From the NCBI RefSeq assembly GCF_002440555.1, contig NZ_DJUR01000043.1:171833-218740 (forward strand): a DNA stretch of 46,908 bases, read 5' to 3'. Positions 17,738-26,827 of the stretch are shown here, one piece after another; the stretch's first letter is position 1, and every line of letters starts with the position of its first letter. The translations under genes were made by a program, and so were the position numbers. The notes under the pieces are model-generated. The model did no database searches, was not told the origin of the DNA, and worked only from the letters and a program-made list of their open reading frames with translations. Source of the stretch: Aerococcus sp. UBA6277 (GTDB lineage Bacteria; Bacillota; Bacilli; Lactobacillales; Aerococcaceae).

Positions 17738-18559
17738 TTATTGGGTCATAATTGCCCCATTGATACCATCTACAAATACACGCTGCGTCGTCCCTTCATT
17801 CGTGCGAATCAATAAGGTCCACACTGGATGGTAGAGTGTCATTTCATCAAGCACTAGGGTCACCCGGTATGATAAGAATGAACGCACAATCGTTGATTCA
17901 TCTGGAATACTGTTGTTTAAATAGGCATTTTCAAGGGCCTGTTGTTCACTAATGACCGTCCGTTCCTCACCTTGAGTCGCCGTACCACCAACAATCGTCT
18001 GGTCATAGGCGTAGACTGCAAAATCATCATTTACCTGGAACACAATTTCCCCAGTCCCATCCGCAATCACTGCACCCGATGCCGTTTCTTGCATGTAAGT
18101 GACCCTACCTGCATTCTTATCATAGCTAATAAACCGATATTGGCTTCCTTGATAAATTTCACTATTGATAAATTGATTCAAGCTGGTTAAGGCAGAATCA
18201 GAAAGTTCTCCTGCTGGTGTTTCACTAGTAACCCCTTCCAATTGAATGGGCGTATTAATCTGTCCCAAGATTTGATTGGCATTTACTTCAACACTTTGCG
18301 TGTCTTCTGTGACAGCTAACACATCCTCTTCATCTAAGGTAGTATTTAAGGCCCTAATAAAAGGAATCCGCAAAATCTCATCTGAAATCTCATCATATTG
18401 AATATCATTGGCTTTAAATTCCTTCACAATATCCACTGACTGATTTTCAATCGCTTGATTCGATGTCCCCACATATTTACTCATAAAAATATTAATCAGA
18501 AATACATCTAAAATCAGGAAAGCTAGAATAAAAATGACTTCTACTTTTTTAAAATTCAT
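17738..18559 (-). CDS. walI: WalI (YycI), regulator of WalK
   Basis: The 273-residue protein has one N-terminal membrane helix (VIFILAFLILDVFLINIFM), preceded by NFKKVE, the typical YycI opening, and an extracytoplasmic YycH-like domain to the end. In B. subtilis and staphylococci YycI with YycH contacts the membrane part of WalK and tunes its activity. It starts two bases after the walH stop, so the two are translationally coupled. Confidence 0.93.
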   Translation of the reverse strand: MNFKKVEVIFILAFLILDVFLINIFMSKYVGTSNQAIENQSVDIVKEFKANDIQYDEISDEILRIPFIRALNTTLDEEDVLAVTEDTQSVEVNANQILGQINTPIQLEGVTSETPAGELSDSALTSLNQFINSEIYQGSQYRFISYDKNAGRVTYMQETASGAVIADGTGEIVFQVNDDFAVYAYDQTIVGGTATQGEERTVISEQQALENAYLNNSIPDESTIVRSFLSYRVTLVLDEMTLYHPVWTLLIRTNEGTTQRVFVDGINGAIMTQ

Positions 18560-18561
18560 TG

Positions 18562-20124
18562 CTAGTTCTCCTCCTCGTCACTTTCTGATAATGGCGGGTT
18601 CAAAACTTGAGAATAATCATTTTCGGCTACATCAGAAGAAAAAGATGCTGAAATACTTTCGTCTAACTGAGTCTTCACTTCTTCTTCACTCACCTGTTGG
18701 CCTAGATTGTCAAAATAAAGAGATAAATCAACGGCCTCACCAGATTCAGTATACGTAGTCTGCAGTGATGGATACTGACTCATATCAATTAAATCTTCAA
18801 GCATAAACCACTTATTCCCAATTTGAATATGCCAAGAAGGGATTAATTCTACTAGGCGGCTCGTTTCAGGATTCTGTACCCAACGATAGCCCAAGACCAA
18901 TTCCGAAATGTCCTCGTTAGGATAACCGGCATTATTCAGTAAATCTAAAGCATCTGCACCTGACATAACCTCATAAGATTCTGATAAATCTGTCACTTGG
19001 GTTTGAATAGTCAAAGCAGACATATAAATATTTTGAATGGTATCACCAGACATGACAAAATGTGCTTTTGAGACGTAATTATTCCCAAAAACCGGCAGTG
19101 AATTCACATACTTACGATAAGTGATCATCTCTCTTTCATCGTCACCATTAGCTTCTGCATACAACCATGATGTTTGGTCAGCTAAAATATCCGCCATGGC
19201 AGCTGATGTGACCTCAATTTGTTGGTTTAAATTCGTTTCTTCCGCTTCCGTATTATCTTGTAAGAAGAATACTTCAAAAGTTTCCATATTGATCGTTAAC
19301 TGACGACCTTCTGTATAATAGCGTGAAATATTATTCATTGAATAGTCATGGATATCTTCTGGTGTTTCAAAGAAATGATTCAAGAAGTAAGTTGTTGGTT
19401 GACGCTCTTGTAAATAAGTGAACCGTTCAATTTCTTGTGCATCTTTTGATATATAAGACACTCCATTGGCTAGGGTAACTGGCACAACAGGTTCCATTAA
19501 GTCTTCATATGAAGATAAATAATCATGGACTTCGGCCATTACATCATCTACATTATCTGAAATAGTCAACGAATAGGCCGTATTAGTCACATCATTCAAT
19601 AGATAGACTTCATTGGTTTCCATAATATAAATATAAGAAGTGATTGCAATTTCCTGTAATTCTTCAGGCAGTCTAGACGTATCTGCAATTAACAAGTTAA
19701 TCGGTGTTTCATTGTTCAATTTATCTTCAATATAGGGTTGAGTTTGGACGTAGTTGCGAATATTATAGGCAGAATCTTCTTCGATTTCACTATCATAGTC
19801 AAATCCTGCGGCAACATGTTTTAGCTCTTTCACCGCTGACATATTATCGATTGCTACGTATTCATCCGACTCACTATGTAAAATTAAAGTCTGTGACGCC
19901 GTAATTTCAACTTCTTCAGTCGAATTTTCGTCTGTTGTTTCATTAGAAATCGCCATATTATTCAATTCAGTAGTGGTTTCCCGATTACTTTCTTGATCAG
20001 CCTGACTAAAAAAGGCATTTAAGGCACTAGGCCCATAGAGGTTGCTGACTGAAGCAGCAACCGATACAAGTGCTAGTATGACAAGTATCGCATGAAGGAT
20101 CCAATTCCATTTATTCTGCTTCAT
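18562..20124 (-). CDS. walH: WalH (YycH), regulator of WalK
   Basis: The start is set at the ATG at 20124 (MKQNKWNW), 12 bases after GGGGAGG; another ATG at 20136 directly abuts that site, and the open frame runs to 20211 without one. The 520-residue protein has one membrane helix (ILHAILVILALVSVAASVSNLYG) and a large extracytoplasmic YycH domain ending in an acidic tail. It overlaps the 3-prime end of walK by 14 bases. It pairs with WalI to modulate the kinase. It is longer than the roughly 440-450 residues usual in bacilli, mainly through acidic insertions. Confidence 0.92.
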   Translation of the reverse strand: MKQNKWNWILHAILVILALVSVAASVSNLYGPSALNAFFSQADQESNRETTTELNNMAISNETTDENSTEEVEITASQTLILHSESDEYVAIDNMSAVKELKHVAAGFDYDSEIEEDSAYNIRNYVQTQPYIEDKLNNETPINLLIADTSRLPEELQEIAITSYIYIMETNEVYLLNDVTNTAYSLTISDNVDDVMAEVHDYLSSYEDLMEPVVPVTLANGVSYISKDAQEIERFTYLQERQPTTYFLNHFFETPEDIHDYSMNNISRYYTEGRQLTINMETFEVFFLQDNTEAEETNLNQQIEVTSAAMADILADQTSWLYAEANGDDEREMITYRKYVNSLPVFGNNYVSKAHFVMSGDTIQNIYMSALTIQTQVTDLSESYEVMSGADALDLLNNAGYPNEDISELVLGYRWVQNPETSRLVELIPSWHIQIGNKWFMLEDLIDMSQYPSLQTTYTESGEAVDLSLYFDNLGQQVSEEEVKTQLDESISASFSSDVAENDYSQVLNPPLSESDEEEN

Positions 20125-22006
20125 CGGCCCATTCATCCTCCCCTGCCCAATCATCACTATCAAACTCCTCAAATGGAAGTGAGATAAAGAATGTGGTTCC
20201 TTTGTTTTCAATCGAATTTACCCAAATTGTCCCGTTATGCAATTCAATTTCTTCTTTTGCGATAGATAAACCTAACCCACTACCACCTTGAGCACGTGAA
20301 CGCGCCTTATCTACCCGGTAGAAACGGTCAAATAGATGTGGAATAGATTCTTGAGGGATACCTAACCCTTGGTCTTGAATACTTAAAACCAGTTGGTTAT
20401 GTGTAGACATTAAACGCACATAGATTGTCCCACCATCTGGCGAGTATTTAATAGCGTTATTCATAATATTATCGATAACTTGAATTAACTTATCTTGGTC
20501 AATTTCTACCCAGACCTCTTCTTCCATTAATTCACGTTTAATAATATAATTTTTACCTTCATAATCTTCCGATTGAAGCATCATGTCAAAACGGTCTAAG
20601 ATATGATTCACCAAGTCTTTGAAAATAATCAACTCTCGGTTGATCACCTGTTGCTTGGCGTCCATTCTAGAAAGATGTAGTAAGTCTGAAATCATCCGAA
20701 TCATACGATCAGTTTCAGTTTGAATAACATTCAAGAATTCTACCGCTACTTTTTCATCTTTAATGGCCCCGTCTACCAATGCTTCACTGTAAGAACGCAC
20801 ACTCGTTAGTGGTGTACGCAACTCGTGAGAAATATTTGAAACGAATTGCTTACGGTCACGTTCAATTTTTTCATGTTCCGTAATATCCGTTAATACCCAA
20901 ACCAAACCGGAAATGAAGCCAGATTCTCGTTGAATAACTGAATACTCAGCGCGAATAATTGTTTCCCCATCATCATTTGCATAATTTAATAGGATAGATT
21001 CATGTTGGTCAAATAACTCTCTAAATGAGAAACGGTCAGAAAGGTCTAGGGCTTCAATAATAGATTCCCCAATCACTTCTTCTTGTGTCTTATTCAGAAT
21101 ACTCAATGACCGGTCATTTATAATGGTAATTTTTCCGCGTCGATCGGTAGCAATAACCCCATCCGTCATATGACGTAGGACTGAATCCAACCGCTGCCGT
21201 TCTGCTTCAGTTAGGTCTTGTGCATCCCCAACCCGAACAGATAGGTAGTTGATAGATTCTGCCAACTGTCCAATCTCATCTTCTGAATTGATATCCAAAG
21301 TAGTTGAATAGTTTCCTTCAGCAATTTGCTTGGTTTGATCGCGCATTTTTTGTAGTGGATTGATGATCTGGCTAGAGATTAACACCGCTAATCCTGTCGT
21401 AAATACAAGTGAAATACCTGATGCAATCAAGAATAGAGACATAATATTTTGAATCTGACTATAGATAGTCTCTAGATTTGCAGTCACATTTAAAATACCA
21501 ATCATGGCGCCTGAAGATGCCGTAGAAAAAATTGGTGTCACAAATTTTTTGATGCGGATTTCTTGATTGGAATCGTAGCCTGACGTTTCACTACGAATAC
21601 CCGTATATAAAGTTTCTTCTATATCTTCATCCACTGTTCTTTGCCCAACATAGGCTTGCGAAGTGGGGTTTGAAGTAGCTAATAAGAAACCATTGCTATC
21701 GAATAATTGAATTTCTAATACACTATCATTATTAAAGCGACGCAAGATTGAATTCACCTGCGTCTCTTTTTCATCCTCATTCAAATCTTCATCTTCCATC
21801 ACCGTTTGTATATTATCAATGATAAAAGTGGTTTGACTCGTTACTTGGTCATCAAACGACGTTAACATTTCCGTTTCTAGTGAACGAATAAAATACGCTC
21901 CGACGATTTGGAGCGAAATTAGTAGCGTTAATATAAAAATAACGGGTATTTTAAAATGAATAGATTTGAAAAAAGGAATCCCAGATTTCTTCCTTGGTTT
22001 TGGCAT
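20111..22006 (-). CDS. walK: WalK sensor histidine kinase
   Basis: The 631-residue kinase has two membrane helices (about 18-35 and 190-212) flanking an extracytoplasmic sensor domain, then HAMP (about 213-265), a cytoplasmic PAS (about 275-375), the phospho-acceptor motif SHELRTPLTS, the N box NNAIKYSPDGG, and G boxes DQGLGIPQ and GGSGLGLSIAKEE. WalK senses lipid II or wall cleavage products and phosphorylates WalR. It begins nine bases after walR and has an acidic C-terminal tail (DDWAGEDEWADEAE) encoded by the region overlapping walH. Confidence 0.97.
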   Translation of the reverse strand: MPKPRKKSGIPFFKSIHFKIPVIFILTLLISLQIVGAYFIRSLETEMLTSFDDQVTSQTTFIIDNIQTVMEDEDLNEDEKETQVNSILRRFNNDSVLEIQLFDSNGFLLATSNPTSQAYVGQRTVDEDIEETLYTGIRSETSGYDSNQEIRIKKFVTPIFSTASSGAMIGILNVTANLETIYSQIQNIMSLFLIASGISLVFTTGLAVLISSQIINPLQKMRDQTKQIAEGNYSTTLDINSEDEIGQLAESINYLSVRVGDAQDLTEAERQRLDSVLRHMTDGVIATDRRGKITIINDRSLSILNKTQEEVIGESIIEALDLSDRFSFRELFDQHESILLNYANDDGETIIRAEYSVIQRESGFISGLVWVLTDITEHEKIERDRKQFVSNISHELRTPLTSVRSYSEALVDGAIKDEKVAVEFLNVIQTETDRMIRMISDLLHLSRMDAKQQVINRELIIFKDLVNHILDRFDMMLQSEDYEGKNYIIKRELMEEEVWVEIDQDKLIQVIDNIMNNAIKYSPDGGTIYVRLMSTHNQLVLSIQDQGLGIPQESIPHLFDRFYRVDKARSRAQGGSGLGLSIAKEEIELHNGTIWVNSIENKGTTFFISLPFEEFDSDDWAGEDEWADEAE

Positions 22007-22015
22007 GACTGACCT

Positions 22016-22732
22016 CTATTCTTGAGTTGGAATTTTAAGGAAATACCCAACGCCCCGTCTAGTAATTAAAATCTTCGGATGACTTGGATTTTCTTCGATT
22101 TTTTCGCGTAAACGTCTAACAGTTACATCCACTGTACGAACGTCACCAAAATAATCGTAACCCCAAACCGTTTGAAGCAAGTGCTCCCTCGTCATTACTT
22201 GGTTAATATGTTGTGAAAGATAATGTAGCAACTCAAACTCACGGTGTGTTAACTCAACATCTTCCCCATTTTTAGAAGCAATATACTCATCCTCATGGAT
22301 CAATAAATCGCCAATTTCAATGATATTGTCTTTCTCCGTCACCTCGTCAGCTGCTACTGGTTCAGCAACTACCGCAGTACGGCGGATATTGGCTTTTACA
22401 CGTGCCATTAACTCACGGTTTGAGAATGGTTTGGTTACGTAATCGTCCGCCCCTAATTCAAGCCCCAATACCTTATCAATTTCACTATCTTTAGCCGTTA
22501 GCATGATGATTGGTACTTGGCTGTCTTTACGAATTTGACGGCAGACTTCTAGCCCATCAACTTTTGGTAACATCAAATCTAAGACTACTAAGTCTGGTTG
22601 GAATGATACGAATTTTTCTAAAGCTTGTTGCCCATCATAGGCAGTATCTATTTCATAACCTTCATTTTTTAGGTTGAAGGATATAATATCTGAGATTGGT
22701 TTCTCATCGTCAACGATTAATATTTTCTTCAT
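22016..22732 (-). CDS. walR: WalR response regulator, OmpR family
   Basis: The 238-residue protein has a receiver domain with the acidic pair at 8-9 (VDDE), phospho-acceptor Asp52 in [11 protein letters not shown] and Lys in VTKPF, and a winged-helix DNA-binding domain with [15 protein letters not shown] and RGVGYFL. It is the essential regulator of wall hydrolase genes. It is the first gene of the operon, with a GGAG site and a clear promoter upstream. Perfect WalR boxes occur upstream of the neighbouring LysM hydrolase gene. Confidence 0.97.
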   Translation of the reverse strand: MKKILIVDDEKPISDIISFNLKNEGYEIDTAYDGQQALEKFVSFQPDLVVLDLMLPKVDGLEVCRQIRKDSQVPIIMLTAKDSEIDKVLGLELGADDYVTKPFSNRELMARVKANIRRTAVVAEPVAADEVTEKDNIIEIGDLLIHEDEYIASKNGEDVELTHREFELLHYLSQHINQVMTREHLLQTVWGYDYFGDVRTVDVTVRRLREKIEENPSHPKILITRRGVGYFLKIPTQE

Positions 22733-22794
22733 TTATTTGCTCTCCTTGATTGTGAACATCCGATCTTGGAAATTTAGCTAGAACTTATCACCTT

Positions 22795-22823
22795 ATTTTA
22801 ACACCTTTGAATGAAATTGCCAA
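22795..22823 (-). promoter_or_regulatory. Promoter of the wal operon
   Basis: On the minus strand TTGGCA (22818-22823), a 17-base spacer and TAAAAT (22795-22800) form a near-consensus housekeeping promoter 63 bases upstream of walR. Confidence 0.75.
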
Positions 22824-22886
22824 TAATGCCTACTAAAGGGCTTTCATAGCTATTGACATATGCTTTTGAAACCAAATTTTTCTAAT

Positions 22887-22923
22887 AAAAAAAGGCCGAG
22901 GGGGGTAATCATCTCGACCTTTT
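22887..22923 (-). terminator. Terminator of the LysM hydrolase gene
   Basis: On the minus strand AAAAGG-T-CGAG and CTCG-G-CC with a T7 tail form the stem, 24 bases after the stop codon. It separates the hydrolase gene from walR. Confidence 0.8.
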
Positions 22924-22946
22924 CTATTTCATATTTAAAAGATTGC

Positions 22947-24482
22947 TTAGTTATAAGCAGCCATACTTACAGCAAATGATGGTGCCCAGTATGGGTTGAT
23001 TGATTCTGAGTGAACTGTCTCACCGGGACGTTGTGAATGGATATATTGTCCATTGCCTAATGAAATCGCTACGTGGTATGGAGAACCATATGAACCCCAG
23101 AAAATTAAGTCGCCTGGTTGTGCAGATGAAACTGAGATTTTTGGACCAGCGTATTGTTGTTCACCAGTGTAGCTACCAACGTTTACGCCATAAGTTTGTT
23201 TGTAAACATAGTTTACGAAACCTGAACAGTCAAAACCTGATGGCGTTTTACCACCCCATAAGTAAGGGACACCAACTTGTGCGTACGCATTGTTTAATAA
23301 TGCTGTTACGTTACCAGTTTGCGCTTGAGCTGCTGCCTCTGCTTCTGCCGCTGCTTGTGCTTCCGCTTCTGCTTGAGCTGCCGCCTCTGCTTCTGCCGCT
23401 GCTTGTGCTTCCGCTTCCGCTTGAGCTTCTGCCGCTGCTTGTGCTTGAGCTGCTGCCTCTGCTTCTGCTGCCGCTTGAGCTTCCGCCGCTGCTTGTGCTT
23501 CTGCTTCCGCTTGAGCTGCTGCTTCTGCGTCTGCTTGCTCTTGAGCCGCTGCTTCTACTTCTGCTTCAGCTGCCGCTTGTGCGTCTGCTGCTGCTTGCGC
23601 TTCTTCTTCAGCTGCTAATGCTTCTTCAGCCGCAACTTGTGCTTCGATTTCTGCGTCAGCAGTTTCAGTTTCTTCTACTGTATTTGCAACTGGTGCTACT
23701 TCAGCTTCTTCTGTAGCTAATGTTGCTTCAACAGGTGCTACTTCAGCAACTGCTTCTGTCTCTTCTACTACTAGTGCTTCTTCAACAGCAGGTGCTGCAG
23801 CTAAGCCAGGAATAGCTATTGATTGACCTACTAAGATCAAGTCAGATGATAAGTTGTTTTGTGCTCGTAATTCAGTCGCTGAAACGCCAAATTGACCTGC
23901 AATTTTGTTGATAGAGTCGCCAGCAACTACAGTGTAGTTACCATTTTCGTCTGCTACATAGTTGTTAACAGTTTCTTCGACTACTGGAGTAGCTTCTACT
24001 TCTGTTTCAACTGTTTCTTCAGCTACAGGAGCTGTTTGTTCTATTGTTGTTTCTTGCGCTACTTCACCTTGAACTTTTAATTGTTGACCAACTAAAATCA
24101 AGTCCCCTGAAATACCATTTAAATCACGTAAGTTTTGTGCTGTTGTATCAAAATCTGCAGCGATTTTGTTTAAAGTATCGCCTGCAACAACTGTGTATAC
24201 GTTAGTTGCATCTGCTACACGTTTAGTGCTTGCTACTACTGGCGCATCAACAGTTGGAATATTTAAAGCGTGACCTGCGATAATTAAATCTTGGTTATCA
24301 ATTGTGTTCACTTCTAATAAGTCAGCGATTGATAAATCAAATTTACGTGAAATAGCAGTTAAAGTATCTCCCGTTTCAATTGTATATACTTCGTCTGCTG
24401 AAACATTAGTGGTTGCAAAGGCTGCTAAAGCCGCTGACGTCGCTAACGATGTCCCTACCATTCTTTTTACTGAAAACTTCAT
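22947..24482 (-). CDS. Secreted LysM / NlpC-P60 peptidoglycan hydrolase
   Basis: The 511-residue protein has a signal peptide ending in TTNVSADE (about residue 30), three LysM domains (about 31-77, 93-137, 176-222; each with Y.V..GD...I), an acidic Ala/Glu/Gln-rich linker of about 150 residues, and a C-terminal NlpC/P60 domain with Cys in GFDCSGFVNYVY and His in YHVAISLGNG and YIHSQ. It should cut the stem peptide of peptidoglycan (gamma-D-Glu to diamino-acid bond) at the cell surface. A GGGGG site precedes the ATG, a TATAAT lies 40 bases upstream and a WalR box just upstream of that, as for p60/CwlO/Usp45-like WalR targets. Confidence 0.93.
   Translation of the reverse strand: MKFSVKRMVGTSLATSAALAAFATTNVSADEVYTIETGDTLTAISRKFDLSIADLLEVNTIDNQDLIIAGHALNIPTVDAPVVASTKRVADATNVYTVVAGDTLNKIAADFDTTAQNLRDLNGISGDLILVGQQLKVQGEVAQETTIEQTAPVAEETVETEVEATPVVEETVNNYVADENGNYTVVAGDSINKIAGQFGVSATELRAQNNLSSDLILVGQSIAIPGLAAAPAVEEALVVEETEAVAEVAPVEATLATEEAEVAPVANTVEETETADAEIEAQVAAEEALAAEEEAQAAADAQAAAEAEVEAAAQEQADAEAAAQAEAEAQAAAEAQAAAEAEAAAQAQAAAEAQAEAEAQAAAEAEAAAQAEAEAQAAAEAEAAAQAQTGNVTALLNNAYAQVGVPYLWGGKTPSGFDCSGFVNYVYKQTYGVNVGSYTGEQQYAGPKISVSSAQPGDLIFWGSYGSPYHVAISLGNGQYIHSQRPGETVHSESINPYWAPSFAVSMAAYN
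23320..23625 (-). repeat. Degenerate Ala/Glu/Gln-coding repeats in the hydrolase linker
   Basis: Here the gene codes for recurring units such as AEAEAQAAAEA with few other residues, built from repeats of about 24-48 bases with synonymous differences. The encoded segment should be a long charged helix or spacer between wall-binding and catalytic domains. The repeats invite length change by slippage. Antisense leucine-rich and Cys/Leu-rich frames here are by-products of the bias. Confidence 0.75.
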
Positions 24483-24548
24483 TAAATTTCTACCCCCTGA
24501 AATTTCTAATTACAATAGCTATTATATACAAGCAAACTGCAATTTTCC

Positions 24549-24565
24549 GTAACAATCAGGTTACA
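24549..24565 (-). promoter_or_regulatory. WalR box upstream of the LysM hydrolase gene
   Basis: On the minus strand TGTAAC-CTGAT-TGTTAC fits the WalR consensus (two TGTWAH half-sites, five-base spacer) exactly. It ends about 28 bases upstream of the likely -10 TATAAT, the position expected for activation, and the promoter has no good -35. Confidence 0.75.
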
Positions 24566-24753
24566 AATCATTTACTCTTTCTTACGCAAATCCTTATTCT
24601 TACGCTACATTTCGTTAATAAATTTCACCTTATTTGTACTAAAATCACAAAAATATTATTTAAAAACTTTAAAAAAGGTTAATAAATCAATCTTTTAAGA
24701 AATTCTTAAATTCAAATTAAAGATTTCTATTTTAAATATAAACGCCATATCTC

Positions 24754-24770
24754 TGTAACAATAATGTAAT
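24754..24770 (+). promoter_or_regulatory. Second WalR-box-like site, opposite orientation
   Basis: TGTAAC-AATAA-TGTAAT on the plus strand also fits the consensus fully. It lies 270 bases upstream of the hydrolase start and points away from it; there is no rightward gene nearby. It may be an auxiliary WalR site or chance in AT-rich DNA. Nothing else is supported in 24566-24788. Confidence 0.4.
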
Positions 24771-24788
24771 ATTAGATGCAATAAATGT

Positions 24789-24842
24789 AAAAAAACCTCT
24801 TTAAAGTAGTACCGATATCTCATCAACACGCTTCAAAGAGGC
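24789..24842 (-). terminator. Terminator of the CPBP protease gene
   Basis: On the minus strand GCCTCTTTGAAG pairs with CTTTAAAGAGGT across a loop of about 28 bases and is followed by T7. Confidence 0.75.
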
Positions 24843-24861
24843 ATTATTCAAATAAATTTTC

Positions 24862-25602
24862 CTAAAATAAACCAAATATAATCACGATTGCGCCCGGTAC
24901 ATTATTCAAGAAATGAATAAAGATGGCATCATTGATATTTTTCTTCCGCCAATAAGCCATAAAACAAGCCGCCCCGATTCCTGCATATATAATGAAAGAA
25001 ATGAAGTTTCCTGAAAGATGCATACTTGAAAAGAAGATTGAAGAGATGATAATAGCTGCAGTGAAGAAGCTATCCTTGAACATCCCTTTACTGATCATAC
25101 CGCGGAAAATGATTTCCTCCATCACTGGGGCCATAGTAATCACGGTCAAGCCCAGGTTTAAGGCCACTAGGATATTGCTATTACTACCTAGCAAACCAAA
25201 AATCATATCATCATTTACCGTCGTCTCTACTCCGTACATATTACCCATAATGACTGACATAATTATCTTAAAGGCTAAAACACCTGCAAAAATGGCCAAG
25301 TCCTTTAGAATATCATCCCAAGTTAATCCCACAACATTTTCTGGATTTTGCTTTTGATATCGGCGATAAAACCAATAGCTCACAGCAAACATATAAACAA
25401 TACTTAGAATGCCTAATAACGTTAACCAGGTATTATCCAAATAGCTAGCAAACATAACGTATAATTGAGGAACTGAGACCATTATAGTATAAGCAATCGT
25501 CCACAAAACAACCTTAGCCGCGCCAACTATCCAACCTGTCCACTTCTGCCTAGTTGAATCTTGGTAATAAGCATCCGTATTTCGATCCTTCCTTTTCCCC
25601 AT
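24862..25602 (-). CDS. CPBP-family intramembrane glutamic protease
   Basis: The 246-residue polytopic protein has about eight hydrophobic segments and the family motifs EEIIFRGM (about 162-169), a His in SMHLSGNFISF and a late His in FIHFLNN. CPBP (Abi/Rce1-like) proteases in Gram-positives process peptides or give bacteriocin self-immunity. No bacteriocin gene is visible next to it. A weak ribosome site precedes the ATG. It is monocistronic; the gap to 25913 upstream holds nothing I can support. Confidence 0.87.
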   Translation of the reverse strand: MGKRKDRNTDAYYQDSTRQKWTGWIVGAAKVVLWTIAYTIMVSVPQLYVMFASYLDNTWLTLLGILSIVYMFAVSYWFYRRYQKQNPENVVGLTWDDILKDLAIFAGVLAFKIIMSVIMGNMYGVETTVNDDMIFGLLGSNSNILVALNLGLTVITMAPVMEEIIFRGMISKGMFKDSFFTAAIIISSIFFSSMHLSGNFISFIIYAGIGAACFMAYWRKKNINDAIFIHFLNNVPGAIVIIFGLF

Positions 25603-25913
25603 ATAATACCCCTAACTTTTTTATTGATTAAAACTTTCTTCTATATAGGATAAAAGACTTACTTATTTTTTATATCAAAATAAATTACCCTAACCTTACC
25701 ATACCTAAAAAATGAATTCACTAGACTAGTGAAGATACTTTCAAAAACTAATATCTATGAACAAGCGTAAAGATATTTAGAACGATGGTACTGCAGTTAG
25801 AAGTTTATGTAATTGTAGTTGTGACAAGAATATGAAAATAAAAGTTAGAAAAACTGTAGCATTGAAAACATAGCATCTCTTCAATATGAAATTCATTCAA
25901 TCAATAAGTACAT

Positions 25914-26291
25914 AAAACGGGAAGAGATTTTTTGTCTCTCCCCAATTTCAGTTCCAATTGTATGATTTGCAGTATGCTTGGTTTTTAAGTTAACCCATAG
26001 GCGGAAGTTTCGCTATCATGCCTTCGCGGTGAAGCAAGGATGTCTTGCCCTATATGAGCATGTTTGGGACACTCCGTTACAGTCTGAACCGTCAAACAAG
26101 TTATCAAACCCAAGCTGTAGCCAGTCTCGCCGCTAGTAAAGTACTTAAGAGCAGTTAGGTATCCTCTCCATAATCGCTCGCGTCACATTTTATGGGCCAC
26201 TTCATTTTTCTGCCAGCTTCTCCTGCCTAGACGCCCTGAATTGCATCTTATATCTAAGACAATGATAGAAAAAACTGAAGTCCAAGGCTTC
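25914..26291 (-). ncRNA. Structured RNA, copy B of a two-member family
   Basis: Read leftward, it begins with GAAG-CCTTGGA-CTTC (26277-26291), seven bases after a possible -10 TAAAAT (26298-26303), and ends in GGGGAGAGA/TCTCTTCCC followed by T4 (25914-25943). The first 36 bases (26257-26292) align with copy A, with the same seven-base loop, and 25994-26035 aligns with its 3-prime block (CACCGCGAAGGCATGATAG...CTTCCGCCTATGGG). The middle is about 115 bases longer than in A. It lies downstream of an oxidase-like gene unrelated to htrA, arguing for an independent RNA. No plausible ORF lies inside. Family not recognised. Confidence 0.65.
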
Positions 26292-26303
26292 CTAGTAATT
26301 TTA

Positions 26304-26732
26304 TTATTCTGCTGAAAATTCGAATGTGTCATTTTTATGCTCTTTTAAGTTCATGTAGAAGCCACTACCTTCATATACTTGAAGAGCAACAACTGATTTC
26401 CGGTCTTCTTCATCAGGATACACATCTTTTACATATGGGTTGTCTTTTAGAATATCCTCTAAGTAAGATTGATCAACTTCGCGCACTTTACCGTCAATGG
26501 TAATGGCTTGAATCCCATTTTCGTCATTTGACATAGCTGAAATCGATACATGCTCATTTGCTTGTAATTGAGTATAGAATTCATTACCTGGTTTTGTCAT
26601 AAAGAAAATCCCATTTTCGTTCGCCACACCAACATTCGCAAACCGTGTACGAGGTTTCCCTTCACTGTCTACCGTCGCAAAAACCGCTGCACCTATATTT
26701 TCTAAGATTGTCATGTAATCTTGTAATGCCAT
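26304..26732 (-). CDS. Pyridoxamine 5-phosphate oxidase-like FMN-binding protein
   Basis: The 142-residue protein has the split-barrel flavin-binding pattern: GAAVFATVDSEGKPRTRFANVG near the N-terminus, then GIFFMTKPGNEFYTQL and HVSISAM. Members of this short group bind FMN or F420 and act on small molecules; few have known substrates. A GGAGATG site precedes the ATG. The -10 of structured RNA copy B overlaps its stop codon. Confidence 0.83.
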   Translation of the reverse strand: MALQDYMTILENIGAAVFATVDSEGKPRTRFANVGVANENGIFFMTKPGNEFYTQLQANEHVSISAMSNDENGIQAITIDGKVREVDQSYLEDILKDNPYVKDVYPDEEDRKSVVALQVYEGSGFYMNLKEHKNDTFEFSAE

Positions 26733-26827
26733 TTTTCAACATCTCCTTCATCATTCTACTTTCTTCTATTGTATCGCAAAACCTCATATTTCTTTAGTAG
26801 AATCTAAATCAAAAATCCATAAAAAAA

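Noticed and set aside
23320..23625. Possible CRISPR-like repeat array
   Set aside because: Units are contiguous, degenerate and in frame with a coding gene; there are no unique spacers and no cas genes.
23000..23716. Long rightward leucine-rich and Cys/Leu-rich frames opposite the LysM hydrolase gene
   Set aside because: They are antisense products of the Ala/Glu/Gln codon repeats, with no ribosome site or recognisable domain.
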